A DNA stretch of 64,000 nt from Tsukamurella spumae (GCF_012396015.1 NZ_JAAXOQ010000010.1:1-64000); one strand, 5' to 3'. Shown: positions 9,488 to 18,409, numbered from the stretch's first letter. The notes: generated by a model from the sequence alone, not told the origin. Translations and numbers: made by a program.

Positions 9488-9538
9488 ATGACGCAGCACG
9501 GTCTTCTCCTTCTCCTTCCGCGCCACGGCGGGGCCTGA
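9488..9538 (+). CDS. leuL: leu operon leader peptide (attenuation)
   Basis: A 16-residue open frame, MTQHGLLLLLPRHGGA, with five consecutive leucine codons (CTT CTC CTT CTC CTT, 9503-9517), beginning 7 nt after a -10 box and ending 66 nt before leuA. Leucine-rich leader peptides ahead of leuA are established in actinobacteria and enterobacteria as ribosome-mediated attenuators. Ribosomes stalling at the Leu run when leucyl-tRNA is scarce should change which downstream RNA stems form. The segment coding for the peptide's C-terminus (9523-9532) is itself the first arm of an alternative stem. Confidence 0.85.
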   Translation: MTQHGLLLLLPRHGGA

Positions 9539-9578
9539 TTCCGGGCCGGCTCCCGCCGTGGGAAGCGTGCGCCGGCCC
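9523..9578 (+). promoter_or_regulatory. Mutually exclusive RNA stems of the leu attenuator
   Basis: Two stems compete. CCACGGCGGG (9523-9532) is perfectly complementary to CCCGCCGTGG (9552-9561). GGGCCGGC (9543-9550) is perfectly complementary to GCCGGCCC (9571-9578). They interleave, so both cannot form as a simple fold. There is no U-tract after the second stem, and the leuA ribosome binding site (GGAGGA) follows within 20 nt, so control could be by transcription or by translation initiation. Confidence 0.7.
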
Positions 9579-9604
9579 GTCGAGCAACCCACGGAGGAAC
9601 CGTC

Positions 9605-11354
9605 ATGACCTTTCCCACGATCGATACGCCCCGCGGACCCGTCCCCGCCGCCGCTCCCGCCTCGAACCGGCAACGCGGCTCGCAGATGCCGCACCAGCGC
9701 TACCGGGATGTCCACGCCCGCGTCGATGTGCCGCTCACCGATCGCGTGTGGCCCACGCGACGCCTGACCTCGGCGCCGCTGTGGGTCCCCGTCGACCTGC
9801 GTGACGGCAACCAGGCCCTCCCCGAGCCCATGGACCCCGCGCGCAAGCGCCGGTTCTTCGAGTTGATGGTCGCCATGGGCTACAAGGAGATCGAGGTCGG
9901 CTACCCCTCTGCCTCGCAGACCGACTACGACTTCGTCCGCCTCATCGCGGAGTCCGACATCGCGCCGGAGGACGTCACCGTCGTCGTCTTCACGCCCGCG
10001 CGCCGCGACCTGATCGAGCGCACCGTCGAATCCGTCCGCGGCATCCGCAACGAGGTGGTGATCCACATGTACACCGCGACCGCGCCCACCTGGCGCGAGG
10101 TCGTGCTGGGGCGGGACCGGACCGAGCTGGAGGACCTGATCCTCGACGGTGGCCGCGACCTGCTCGCCGCCGCGGGCGACCTCGACGGCGTGCGCTTCGA
10201 GTTCTCGCCGGAGGTGTTCAACCTCACCGAGCCCGACTACGTGCTCGAGGTCTGCGACGCGATGACCTCGCTGTGGGACGCGACTGCCCAGCGGCCGGTG
10301 ATCCTCAACCTCCCCGCCACCGTCGAGATCGCGACGCCGAACGTCTACGCCGACCAGATCGAGTACATGCACCGTAACCTCGCCCGACGCGACGCGGTGA
10401 TCCTCTCGGTGCACCCGCACAACGACCGCGGGACCGGCATCGCGTGCGCCGAACTGGCCGTGCTCGCCGGCGCGCAGCGCGTGGAGGGCTGCATCTTCGG
10501 CAACGGGGAGCGCACCGGCAACGTGGACCTGGCGACCTTGGCGCTCAACCTGTTCGCGCAGGGGATCGACCCCATGATCGACTTCTCCGACATCGACGAG
10601 GTGCGGCGCACCGTCGAGGCGAGCAACGGGATCGTCGTGCACGACCGGCACCCGTACGTCGGCGACCTCGTGCACACCGCGTTCAGCGGCACCCACCAGG
10701 ACGCGATCAGGAAGGGCTTCGCCGAGCACCGCGCTCGCGCCGCGGTCGAGGGGCGCGGCGAGCGGGAGATCGAGTGGCGCGTGCCCTACCTGCCCGTCGA
10801 CCCCGCAGACATCGGCCGGACCTACGACGCGGTCATCCGCGTCAACTCCCAGTCGGGGGGGCGGCATGGCCTACCTACTGGAGCGGGACCTGGGACTGGA
10901 GCTGCCGCGGCGCCTGCAGATCGACTTCGCCCGCCACGTCCAAGCCCACGCGGACGAGCACGGCGCCGAGATGGACACCGCCGCGTTGTGGGCGGTCTTC
11001 GAGCGTGCGTACCGGCCCGGGGCGGGCCGGTTCGAGCTCAGCGACTGCATCGTCGAGGACACGGACGCCGGCAGCCGGGTCACCGTCGGGCTCCGGGTCG
11101 ACGGTGCGCCGCGCCGCACCGTCGTGGACGGCGCCGGCCCGGTCGAGGCGCTCGTCGCGGCGCTGGGCGAGCACGGCGCGAAGGTCGATGTGCTCGCCCT
11201 GCACCAGGCCTCGCTCGGCCGCGGCGACGACGCGGAGGCGCTGACCCTGCTGGAGTTCCGCTACGACGGCGAGGTGCGGTGGACCATGGGGCGCGACCGC
11301 TCCGTGCTGGCCGCGACGGCGGCCGCCGTGATCGGCGCGGCGCAGACCACGTGA
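9605..11354 (+). pseudogene. leuA: 2-isopropylmalate synthase, frameshifted by an apparent 2-nt deletion
   Basis: LeuA condenses acetyl-CoA with 2-ketoisovalerate in the first committed step of leucine synthesis. The first frame (from ATG 9605, GGAGGA upstream) gives the N-terminal lid MPHQRYR and the catalytic TIM barrel with LRDGNQAL, the HPHNDRGTG metal motif and [10 protein letters not shown], up to about residue 417. At SQSG the frame is lost. The family motif SGKGG(V/M)AYLLE resumes one frame over at ATG 10866 and continues through subdomain II and the regulatory domain to TGA 11352-11354. The junction reads TCG followed by seven Gs (10855-10861); adding AA inside this run would restore a normal SGKGGMAY. 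Either a real lesion that breaks the enzyme or a sequencing/assembly error. The uncorrected first frame runs on to 11365 with Arg/Gly-rich nonsense. Confidence 0.85.
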
Positions 11355-11405
11355 CCCGCCGGTAGGGGTCGCGGGCGGGCCGGGCAACCAATAGGGTCGG
11401 TAGGC

Positions 11406-13871
11406 GTGCACGCAGAAGGAACCTTCACCGTCGAGCCCGTCTACCCCGAGCAGCTCGCCCCGCTCGCCGACCTCGCGCTCAACCTGCGCTGGGTGTGGCA
11501 CGGACCCACCCAGGACCTGTTCTCCGCCCTCGCCCCCGAGGTGTGGGCGGGCACCCACGACCCCCTCGCAGCACTCCGCGGCGCCGAGCAGACGCGGGTC
11601 GTCGAGCTCGAGGCGGACGCGGAGTTCGTCGCTCGCGTGCGGGCGCTCCACGCCGACCTGAACGACTACCTGACCCGGCCGGCCTGGGCCGACGAGCTCA
11701 AGGACGGCGCGAAGGGGATCGCGTATTTCTCGATGGAGTTCGGCGTCAGCCAGACCCTGCCCAACTACTCCGGTGGGCTGGGCGTCCTGGCGGGCGATCA
11801 CCTCAAGGCCGCCTCGGACCTCGGCCTTCCGCTGATCGCGCTGGGCCTGATGTACCGGCACGGTTACTTCCAGCAGTCGCTCTCGGCGGACGGCTGGCAG
11901 CTCGAGCAGTACCCCGAGCTGGACCCGGAGCAGCTGCCACTGCGCCCAGTGACCCTCTCGAGCGGGCAGCAGCTGGTGGTCTCGGTACCGCTCGAGGGCC
12001 GCGTGCTCAGTGCGGCGGTGTGGCGGGCCGAGGTCGGCCGGATCCCGTTGCTCCTGCTGGACACCGACATCGAGAACAACGACCCGGACCTGCGCGGGAT
12101 CACGGACCGGCTGTACGGGGGCGACGCGGAACACCGCCTGCGCCAGGAGATCCTGCTCGGCATCGGTGGGGTCCGCGCGGCCCGTGCGTTCTGCGACCTC
12201 ACCGGGCACCCCGGCGTCGAGGTGTTCCACGCCAACGAGGGGCACGCCGGATTCCTTGGCCTGGAGCGGATCCGCGAGCTCATGGCGACCGAGGGCCTGT
12301 CCTACCCGGAGGCCAGGACGCTCGCGCGCACCGCCACCGTCTTCACCACCCACACCCCGGTGCCCGCCGGCATCGACCGGTTCCCGGTCGACCTCGTCCG
12401 GCGGTACTTCGGCGACGGCGGGCAGATGTGCACGATGCTGCCCACCGTGCCGCTCGACGAGGTCATCGCGCTCGGTGCGGAGGCGGATCCCGGCGTGTTC
12501 AACATGGCGCACATGGGATTCCGTCTCGCCCAGCGCGCCAACGGGGTGTCGAAGCTGCACGGCGCCGTGAGTCGGGACATGTTCGCCGACCTGTGGCCGG
12601 GCTTCGAGCCCTCCGAGATCCCGATCGGCTCGGTGACCAACGGCGTCCATCGCGGTACCTGGGCGGACCGTCTGGTCACCGAGCGCGCGTCCGACCCGCT
12701 CTCGATGCCCGACGAGGCCCTGTGGCGCCTGCGGACCACCCTGCGGCACCGCCTCGTCGGCGAGGTGCGTTCCCGCACCCGCGCGGCCTGGATCGAGCGG
12801 GGCGCCGTCGACGCCGAACTCGGTTGGACGGACCGGATGTTCGACCCCGAGGTGCTCACCATCGGCTTCGCGCGGCGCGTGTCGACGTACAAGCGGCTCA
12901 CGCTCATGCTGCGCGATCCCGACCGACTGCGCGCCCTCCTGCTGGACCCCGACCGGCCCGTCCAGGTGGTGATCGCCGGCAAGAGCCACCCCCACGACGA
13001 CGAGGGCAAGCGACTCCTGCAGCAGCTCCTGCACTTCACCGATGACCGCACGCTACGGCACCGGATCGCCTTCCTGCCCAACTACTCCATCGGCATGGCC
13101 GGGTACCTCTACCACGGCTGCGACGTGTGGCTCAACAACCCGCTGCGCCCCCTGGAGGCCTGCGGTACCTCCGGCATGAAGAGCGCGATGAACGGTGGGC
13201 TGAACCTGTCGGTACTGGACGGGTGGTGGGACGAGCTGTACGACGGCAACAACGGCTGGGCCATCCCGTCGGCCGTCGGCGTCGACTCGGGACGGCGCGA
13301 CGACATCGAGGCCGACGCCCTCTACGACCTGCTCGAACACGATGTGGTGCCGTCCTTCTACGACCGGCGCGACGCCGATGACGCCCCACCGCGGTGGCTG
13401 GCCAAGGTGCGGCACACGCTGTCGGCGACGGCACCCGAGGTGTCCGCCGAGCGCATGGTCCGCGAGTACGCAGCGGACTACTACCGGCCCGCGGCGCGGT
13501 CCGCCCGGGCGACGCGGCCGGTGATAGGTGAGCTGGTCGAGTACATCGCGAAGGTCCGGGCCGGCTGGGACGCGGTGCGCGTCGGCCCGTCGACGGTGGC
13601 CGTGGTCCCCGAGGGGGTGGACCTCGCCGCCGAGATCGATCTGGGATCCCTCGAGGACGGGGACGTCCGCGTCGAGGCGGTGATCGGCGGCGTCAGCGAG
13701 GGCGGGGACATCGTGGGCGGCAAGGCCGTCCGGCTCCACTTCGACGGTGAGCGGTACCGCGCCGTGCTGCCGGCTCAGGTGGGCAGGTTCGGGTACGCGG
13801 TCCGCGTCCTGCCGCAGCACCGCCTCCTCGGCGGGCCCGCCGAGCTCGGTCTGGTCCGGTACGCGCGATGA
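11406..13871 (+). CDS. glgP: Alpha-glucan (glycogen) phosphorylase
   Basis: An 821-residue GT35 phosphorylase of the actinobacterial TIGR02094 type, releasing glucose-1-phosphate from glycogen or maltodextrin ends. An N-terminal region (about 1-100) precedes the core; FSMEFG and LPNYSGGLGVLAGDHLK mark its start. The pyridoxal-phosphate lysine is K592 in TSGMKSAMNGG, followed by LSVLDGWWDE. The start GTG follows TAGGGT (11392-11397) by 8 nt, so the mRNA may be leaderless. Its stop overlaps the start of the ROK kinase gene (ATGA at 13868-13871). Glucose-1-phosphate plus a coupled sugar kinase suggests a glycogen-mobilising operon; the glycogen synthesis genes glgA and glgC are far away in the same window. 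Confidence 0.92.
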   Translation: MHAEGTFTVEPVYPEQLAPLADLALNLRWVWHGPTQDLFSALAPEVWAGTHDPLAALRGAEQTRVVELEADAEFVARVRALHADLNDYLTRPAWADELKDGAKGIAYFSMEFGVSQTLPNYSGGLGVLAGDHLKAASDLGLPLIALGLMYRHGYFQQSLSADGWQLEQYPELDPEQLPLRPVTLSSGQQLVVSVPLEGRVLSAAVWRAEVGRIPLLLLDTDIENNDPDLRGITDRLYGGDAEHRLRQEILLGIGGVRAARAFCDLTGHPGVEVFHANEGHAGFLGLERIRELMATEGLSYPEARTLARTATVFTTHTPVPAGIDRFPVDLVRRYFGDGGQMCTMLPTVPLDEVIALGAEADPGVFNMAHMGFRLAQRANGVSKLHGAVSRDMFADLWPGFEPSEIPIGSVTNGVHRGTWADRLVTERASDPLSMPDEALWRLRTTLRHRLVGEVRSRTRAAWIERGAVDAELGWTDRMFDPEVLTIGFARRVSTYKRLTLMLRDPDRLRALLLDPDRPVQVVIAGKSHPHDDEGKRLLQQLLHFTDDRTLRHRIAFLPNYSIGMAGYLYHGCDVWLNNPLRPLEACGTSGMKSAMNGGLNLSVLDGWWDELYDGNNGWAIPSAVGVDSGRRDDIEADALYDLLEHDVVPSFYDRRDADDAPPRWLAKVRHTLSATAPEVSAERMVREYAADYYRPAARSARATRPVIGELVEYIAKVRAGWDAVRVGPSTVAVVPEGVDLAAEIDLGSLEDGDVRVEAVIGGVSEGGDIVGGKAVRLHFDGERYRAVLPAQVGRFGYAVRVLPQHRLLGGPAELGLVRYAR

Positions 13872-14773
13872 CGGTGCTCGCGGTGGACCTCGGCGGCACG
13901 AAGGTGGCGGCGGCGCTCGTCGAGCCCGACGGCACCGTCGTCGAGGCGTCCCGGCACCGCGCGCCGACCGGCGCGCAGGCGTCCACGGCGAACCTGGAGG
14001 CGGCGATTACGGGTGTCGTCCGCGACGCGCTCGCCGCCGCGGAGGGGCCGGTCACCGGCGTGGGGCTCGCCGCGGCGGGGCCGGTCGACGAGGCCGCGGG
14101 AACCACCTCGCCGATCAACCTCGAGGCGCTGCACGGCTTCCCGCTCCGCGACCTGGTCGCCGACGCGGCCGGGGGCCTGCCCGTGGAGTTCCGCCGCGAC
14201 GGCGTCGCGATCGTGCTGGGCGAGCACTGGCTGGGAGCGGCCCGCGGTTACGACGACGTGCTCGGGATGGTCGTGTCCACCGGCGTCGGGGGCGGCTTCG
14301 TCGTGGGCGGCAGGGCCCTCGGAGGCAACGCCGGACACATCGGCCAGATCGAGGTGTCCGGATACACCGGCAGCGCCTCGCTGGGACGGACGACGATGCT
14401 CGAATCCGTCGCCTCCGGCCCGCACACCGTGGACTGGGCGCGCACGCAGGGATTCCCGGGCTCGACGGGCGAGGAACTCGGCGCCGCGTACCGGTCCGGC
14501 GACGCGGTCGCGGTCACCGCGGTCCGACGGTGCGCCGCCGCCGTCGGGCAGGGGATCGGCAGCGCCGTCGCCCTGGTGCCGGTGTCGATCGTCGTCCTCG
14601 GTGGCGGATTCACCCGCGTCGCCGACGATTTCGTGCCACTCGTGCAGGCCGCCGTCGCCGCGCACCCGCTGCCCTACGTGGCCGCCGCCCGGGTGGTGCC
14701 GGCCGGCCTCGGCGGCGACGCCCCCCTCGTGGGCGCCGCCGCGCTGATGTACCGCCGGGACTTGTTGCCGTGA
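13868..14773 (+). CDS. ROK-family sugar kinase/regulatory protein (glucokinase-like)
   Basis: A 301-residue ROK protein likely to phosphorylate glucose or a related hexose using ATP. The N-terminal phosphate motif LAVDLGGTKVAAALV (residues 3-17) and the second ATPase motif VSTGVGGGFVVGGRALGGNAGHIGQIE (in two overlapping parts around residue 138-165) are intact. The usual ROK zinc motif CxCGxxGCxE that follows GHIGxxE is absent: the sequence continues VSGYTGSASLG with no cysteines. That loss is known in some ROK members but makes substrate assignment uncertain. Translationally coupled to glgP (4-nt overlap) and to the downstream acyltransferase-like gene (GTGA, 14770-14773). Confidence 0.8.
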   Translation: MTVLAVDLGGTKVAAALVEPDGTVVEASRHRAPTGAQASTANLEAAITGVVRDALAAAEGPVTGVGLAAAGPVDEAAGTTSPINLEALHGFPLRDLVADAAGGLPVEFRRDGVAIVLGEHWLGAARGYDDVLGMVVSTGVGGGFVVGGRALGGNAGHIGQIEVSGYTGSASLGRTTMLESVASGPHTVDWARTQGFPGSTGEELGAAYRSGDAVAVTAVRRCAAAVGQGIGSAVALVPVSIVVLGGGFTRVADDFVPLVQAAVAAHPLPYVAAARVVPAGLGGDAPLVGAAALMYRRDLLP

Positions 14774-16101
14774 CGGGAGGGTTGCTCTCGCCGCGGGACG
14801 CCCGCACGCACTGGGCCTCCCGCGCGATGCCGAGCGATCAGTTCCTGCTCTACTGCTTCGACCACGGGGCCGCCCGTGGGCCGTCCGCTGCCGAGGTGGC
14901 GGATCTGGTCATGGACCGCGCCCCGTCGATCACGGACCTGCGCCTGCGGATCGCCCCGGCGCCCGGCGATCTCGAGCACCCGGCCTGGGCGCCGAACACC
15001 GTGGTCGACGTGCGCGAGGGCATCGCCCGGACCTGGGCCGAGGTGCCCGCCGCGATCGCGCGGCTGTTCGCGCGTCAGGTGGACGCGACGGTGTCGCCCT
15101 GGCGCGTGCACGTCTTCCCGCACGTCGCCGGCGCTCCGCGGTGCACGGGGACGGCCACCGTCGTGGTGTTGCAGGTGGCGCACGCCCTCGCGGACGGGCG
15201 CCGCGCGTCCGCGATCGCGCGATCCCTGTTCGACGGGGCCCCGGCCGCCGCGGTCCCGGTGTTCCGCCCATTGCCGCCCGCGGTGCGGGCCGCGCGCGGC
15301 GTCGTCGGGCTGCCCGTCGCCCTGGCGCGGACGGTGGCGCTCGGCCTGCGGAGCGCGCCCGCCCGCCAGGAGATCGACCGGCGCACCCGCGCCGGGGAGC
15401 TGCCCGAGCCCGTCCCGGGCTCCGCGCCCACCGCGCTCAACGCCGCGCCCGATGCCTCGCGGGACGTGCGGATGTTCGTGCGCGACAAGGCCTCACTCCG
15501 GTCCGAGCACACCGTCACGGTGAACGCGCTGGCCGCTGTTTCGCTCGCGGTGGAACGGTATCTGCGGGGCCGCGGGGGCGCGGTGCCCGATGCGCTCGCC
15601 GCCGAGGTCATGGTCGCCCGGGAGCGCCGGCACGGGGAGCGCAACGCCTTCGGGAACGTCTCGGTGCCCCTGTATCCGGACGTGCCACTGGGCGAACGTC
15701 CCGCGCTCATCGCCGGCGCGCTCGACCGCGCGCGGGCCCGGGCGGGAAGTCCCCTGTGGCGCGCCGTCGGCGCGGCGGACGAGGCGGCACCGTCGGTCCT
15801 GGCGAGCCTGGGCGTGCGGGCCTTCGATCCCGCCGTGCGGCCCACGACGATGGCGGGCGCGACGGTGCTCTCCAGCGTGCACCGCGGTCCCGCGGACCTG
15901 GAGCTGCTGGGCGGGAGATCGGTGTTCACCGCCGGCTTTCCGGCGCTGTCGCCCGCGATGGGACTCACGCACGGTGTGCACGGGCTGGGGGATGCGGTGA
16001 CCGTGTCGGTCACCAGTAGTCGGACGGCGGTACCGGACGCGGACCACTACTCGGAGCTGCTCGGGGCGGCGCTCGACGAGGTCGCTCAGCTCCGCGGCTG
16101 A
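14770..16101 (+). CDS. WS/DGAT-like acyltransferase domain protein
   Basis: A 443-residue protein starting with GTG inside the stop of the ROK gene. The motif HALADG in QVAHALADGRRAS around residue 135 is a variant of the HHxxxDG active site of wax-ester synthase/diacylglycerol acyltransferases. The pattern NAFGNVSVPLYPD and the C-terminal FTAGFPALSPAMGLTHGVHGLGD also follow this fold. Unlike TAG synthases it has a single His before xxxDG, and the family of such degenerate members in mycolate-producing bacteria is not well characterised. Placement in an operon with glycogen phosphorylase and a sugar kinase could mean acylation of a sugar-derived lipid; that is a guess. It overlaps the convergent lacI tail by 16 bp. 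Confidence 0.65.
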   Translation: MTGGLLSPRDARTHWASRAMPSDQFLLYCFDHGAARGPSAAEVADLVMDRAPSITDLRLRIAPAPGDLEHPAWAPNTVVDVREGIARTWAEVPAAIARLFARQVDATVSPWRVHVFPHVAGAPRCTGTATVVVLQVAHALADGRRASAIARSLFDGAPAAAVPVFRPLPPAVRAARGVVGLPVALARTVALGLRSAPARQEIDRRTRAGELPEPVPGSAPTALNAAPDASRDVRMFVRDKASLRSEHTVTVNALAAVSLAVERYLRGRGGAVPDALAAEVMVARERRHGERNAFGNVSVPLYPDVPLGERPALIAGALDRARARAGSPLWRAVGAADEAAPSVLASLGVRAFDPAVRPTTMAGATVLSSVHRGPADLELLGGRSVFTAGFPALSPAMGLTHGVHGLGDAVTVSVTSSRTAVPDADHYSELLGAALDEVAQLRG

Positions 16102-17075
16102 GGCGCCGGCCCGGTCGTGTCGCCGACGACGAGATCCACTTCCATCGCGAGCGTGGGCAGCGGCGCACCCTCGTGCGCCGCGAGTACCGCCTGTGCCGCG
16201 AGCCGGCCCATCTCGACGATCGGTTGCCGGATGGTGGTGAGGGTGCGGGCGAAACCGTCCACCCGCACACCGTCGAAGCCGACGACCGACAGATCCTCCG
16301 GGACACGCAGTCCCCGGGATTCCGCGGCGCCGACGACGCCGACGGCGAGGAGATCGGATTGCGCGATGATCGCGGTGAGTCCGCGGTCGAGCAGCTCGGC
16401 TCCGGCGCGGAAGCCCTCGTCGATCGTGCTGTCGGTGGTCACCACGACGGGCGCGTCGGGGAACGCCGCCCGGGCGGCCTCGGTGCGTGCGCGCTCCACG
16501 TCGCCGTGACGCAGCCGCACGATGCCCACCGAGCGATGGCCGAGTGCGCGCAGGTGGTCGGTGAGCCGGGCGGTGGCGGAGCGGTTCTCGACCCCGACGC
16601 TCCCGATCGCGTCCACCTGGTTGCCGGCGGTGACGACGGGGACCGACCGCCTGGCCATCGCCGCGCGGAGCTGGGGGAGCGTGGGGGAGCATCCCGCGGC
16701 GACGATCCCGTCGACCGGGAGGGTGCGCAGGCGCTCCTCGGGCACCGAATCGGGAATGAGGAGGACCGAGGTGGGGCTCGCCGCGAGCGCGGCGGACACG
16801 CCGTCGAGGATCCCGATGATGACGGGATCGCGGAAGGCGCGCCGGGCTTCGTCGTCGACCTGGACGCCGATGATGTCGGTGCGACCGCTGCGCAGGGAGC
16901 GGGCCCGCGGGTCGGGGCCCTCGTAGCCCAGGGCCGCCGCAGCGGCGAGGACGCGGCCGCGCGTGGCGTCGCTGATCGGCTTGTCGACGCCGAAGGCGTG
17001 CGAGGCCGTCGACAGCGAGACGCCCGCCGCCTCGGCGACGTGCACCAGCGTTATCCGGTTTGACCCGCGTGTCAT
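16086..17075 (-). CDS. LacI-family transcriptional repressor
   Basis: A 329-residue regulator. The N-terminal LacI HTH is at residues 9-30 (TLVHVAEAAGVSLSTASHAF), with hinge helix PRARSLRSG around 56-64, followed by a periplasmic-binding-protein-like sugar-sensing domain with family motifs (PVIIGILDGVS, VGFDGVRVDGFARTLTTIRQP). Start ATG 17075. The perfect palindrome TCGAAACGTTTCGA (17101-17114) lies between it and the divergent MFS gene and is a typical LacI operator, so it should repress the transporter and itself. The effector sugar cannot be read from sequence. Confidence 0.9.
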   Translation of the reverse strand: MTRGSNRITLVHVAEAAGVSLSTASHAFGVDKPISDATRGRVLAAAAALGYEGPDPRARSLRSGRTDIIGVQVDDEARRAFRDPVIIGILDGVSAALAASPTSVLLIPDSVPEERLRTLPVDGIVAAGCSPTLPQLRAAMARRSVPVVTAGNQVDAIGSVGVENRSATARLTDHLRALGHRSVGIVRLRHGDVERARTEAARAAFPDAPVVVTTDSTIDEGFRAGAELLDRGLTAIIAQSDLLAVGVVGAAESRGLRVPEDLSVVGFDGVRVDGFARTLTTIRQPIVEMGRLAAQAVLAAHEGAPLPTLAMEVDLVVGDTTGPAPQPRS

Positions 17076-17100
17076 GAGGACCTAGCCTAGCAACCAGTAA

Positions 17101-17114
17101 TCGAAACGTTTCGA
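17101..17114. promoter_or_regulatory. LacI-type operator palindrome
   Basis: TCGAAACGTTTCGA is a perfect 14-bp palindrome with the central CG typical of LacI/GalR operators, located 26 bp upstream of lacI's ATG and 11 bp upstream of the MFS GTG. Confidence 0.75.
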
Positions 17115-17125
17115 AGGGTTGATCG

Positions 17126-18334
17126 GTGAGCGTGGACGTCCAGGAGCAGAAGACGGCGGCGGTAGGGGGCTCGGTTCTGGCCTGGCGCAATGCCGTTGCG
17201 GTGATCTTCGCGCTCAGCGGGCTCACCTTCGCGAGTTACCTGGGCCGGCTGCCGCAGGTCCGCGACGACCTCGGCGCCACGACGCTGCAGGTGAGCCTCC
17301 TCACCTTCGGGCTCGCCGTCGGATCCGTGGTGGGGCTGGTCGGGTCGGGCGCGCTGGCCGCGCGGTACGGGGCGCGCCGGGTGATCGCGGTGACGCTCCC
17401 GGCGCTCGGCGTGGCGATGATCGCGGCCGCGGCGGGCGCGCAGTCCGGGAACTACGCCCTCACGCTGCTGCCGCTCGTGGTCGTGGGGCTCGCGCACGGC
17501 ATCACCGATGTGTGCATGAACCTCTCCGGCGCGGAGAACGAGCGGGCGCTGGGGCGCACCGTCATGCCGGCCTTCCACGCGTCCTTCTCGTTGGGCACCG
17601 TCGCGGGCGCGCTCACGGCCGCCGCGGCCCAGGCGGCGCACGTGCCGCTGCTGCCGCACCTGATCGTGGTGAACGGCGTACTGCTCGTCGTCGGGTGGTT
17701 CGCGCTGCGGCACGTCCCCTTCCAGGCGCACGACGCCGACGACCACGCGCCCGTGTCGCGTCGCGAGCGGCTCGCCGTGTGGCGCGAACCCCGCACCCTA
17801 CTCATCGGCCTCATGGTGCTCGGCATGGCGCTGACCGAGGGAAGCGCGAACGATTGGCTGGCACTGGCCATGGTCGACGACCACGGCACGTCGAAGACCG
17901 TCGGCACGCTGACCTTCGCGGTCTTCGTGACCTTCATGACGATCGGCCGGTTCGCGGGTACGAAGGTGCTGGACGCCTACGGCCGGGTGCGGACGCTGCG
18001 GGCGTGCGGCGCGCTCGCCTTCATCGGGCTGTCCCTGGTGATCTTCGGCCCGACCTGGGCGGCCTACGTCGGCGTCGCCCTCTGGGGCCTCGGCGCCTCG
18101 CTCGGCTTCCCCGTGGGCATGTCCGCCGCGGCCGACGAGCCCCGCCTGGCGGCGGCGCGCGTGTCCGTGGTCTCGACCGTGGGCTACCTGTCCTTCCTGG
18201 CCGGCCCGCCGATCATCGGCGCCCTGGGACAGTACGTGACGCTGCTCTACGCGCTGATCCTCGTGCTCGTCGCGGTCGCCGTGGCGGTGTTCGTCGCACC
18301 CGCGGCGCGGGAGCCGGCCGGCGCAGCGCGGTAG
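17126..18334 (+). CDS. MFS transporter (YbjJ-like)
   Basis: A 402-residue major facilitator with about 12 hydrophobic segments in two six-helix halves joined by a charged loop near residues 193-215 (DADDHAPVSRRERLAVWREP). The pattern ASYLGRLPQVRDDLGATTLQVSLLTFGLAVGS (read in two parts near residue 36-67) and NDWLALAM in helix 7 resemble the E. coli YbjJ group, proteins of uncertain substrate related to sugar exporters. Start GTG 17126 is 11 bp after the LacI operator, so sugar-responsive control is likely. It ends before a 9-bp perfect hairpin shared with the convergent SDR gene. Confidence 0.8.
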   Translation: MSVDVQEQKTAAVGGSVLAWRNAVAVIFALSGLTFASYLGRLPQVRDDLGATTLQVSLLTFGLAVGSVVGLVGSGALAARYGARRVIAVTLPALGVAMIAAAAGAQSGNYALTLLPLVVVGLAHGITDVCMNLSGAENERALGRTVMPAFHASFSLGTVAGALTAAAAQAAHVPLLPHLIVVNGVLLVVGWFALRHVPFQAHDADDHAPVSRRERLAVWREPRTLLIGLMVLGMALTEGSANDWLALAMVDDHGTSKTVGTLTFAVFVTFMTIGRFAGTKVLDAYGRVRTLRACGALAFIGLSLVIFGPTWAAYVGVALWGLGASLGFPVGMSAAADEPRLAAARVSVVSTVGYLSFLAGPPIIGALGQYVTLLYALILVLVAVAVAVFVAPAAREPAGAAR

Positions 18335-18351
18335 TTCCGCGGCGCGCCCCG

Positions 18352-18385
18352 TGGCGGGCCAGGCCCGGTGCGGCCCGGCCCGCCA
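18352..18385. terminator. Bidirectional hairpin terminator
   Basis: Perfect 9-bp stem TGGCGGGCC (18352-18360) / GGCCCGCCA (18377-18385), with additional pairing inside the loop, between the convergent MFS and SDR genes. Confidence 0.65.
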
Positions 18386-18409
18386 GGATGGGCGACGGTG
18401 GCGGTCACC

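Noticed and set aside
10853-10866. Programmed ribosomal frameshift at the seven-G run in leuA
   Set aside because: A +1 shift would join the frames but would delete the conserved Lys of SGKGG; a 2-nt deletion explains the sequence better and I know of no frameshifting leuA.
10866-11354. A separate 162-residue gene starting at ATG 10866
   Set aside because: It is the C-terminal part of LeuA (subdomain II and regulatory domain) in the shifted frame, with no promoter and only a G-run upstream, so it belongs to the broken leuA.
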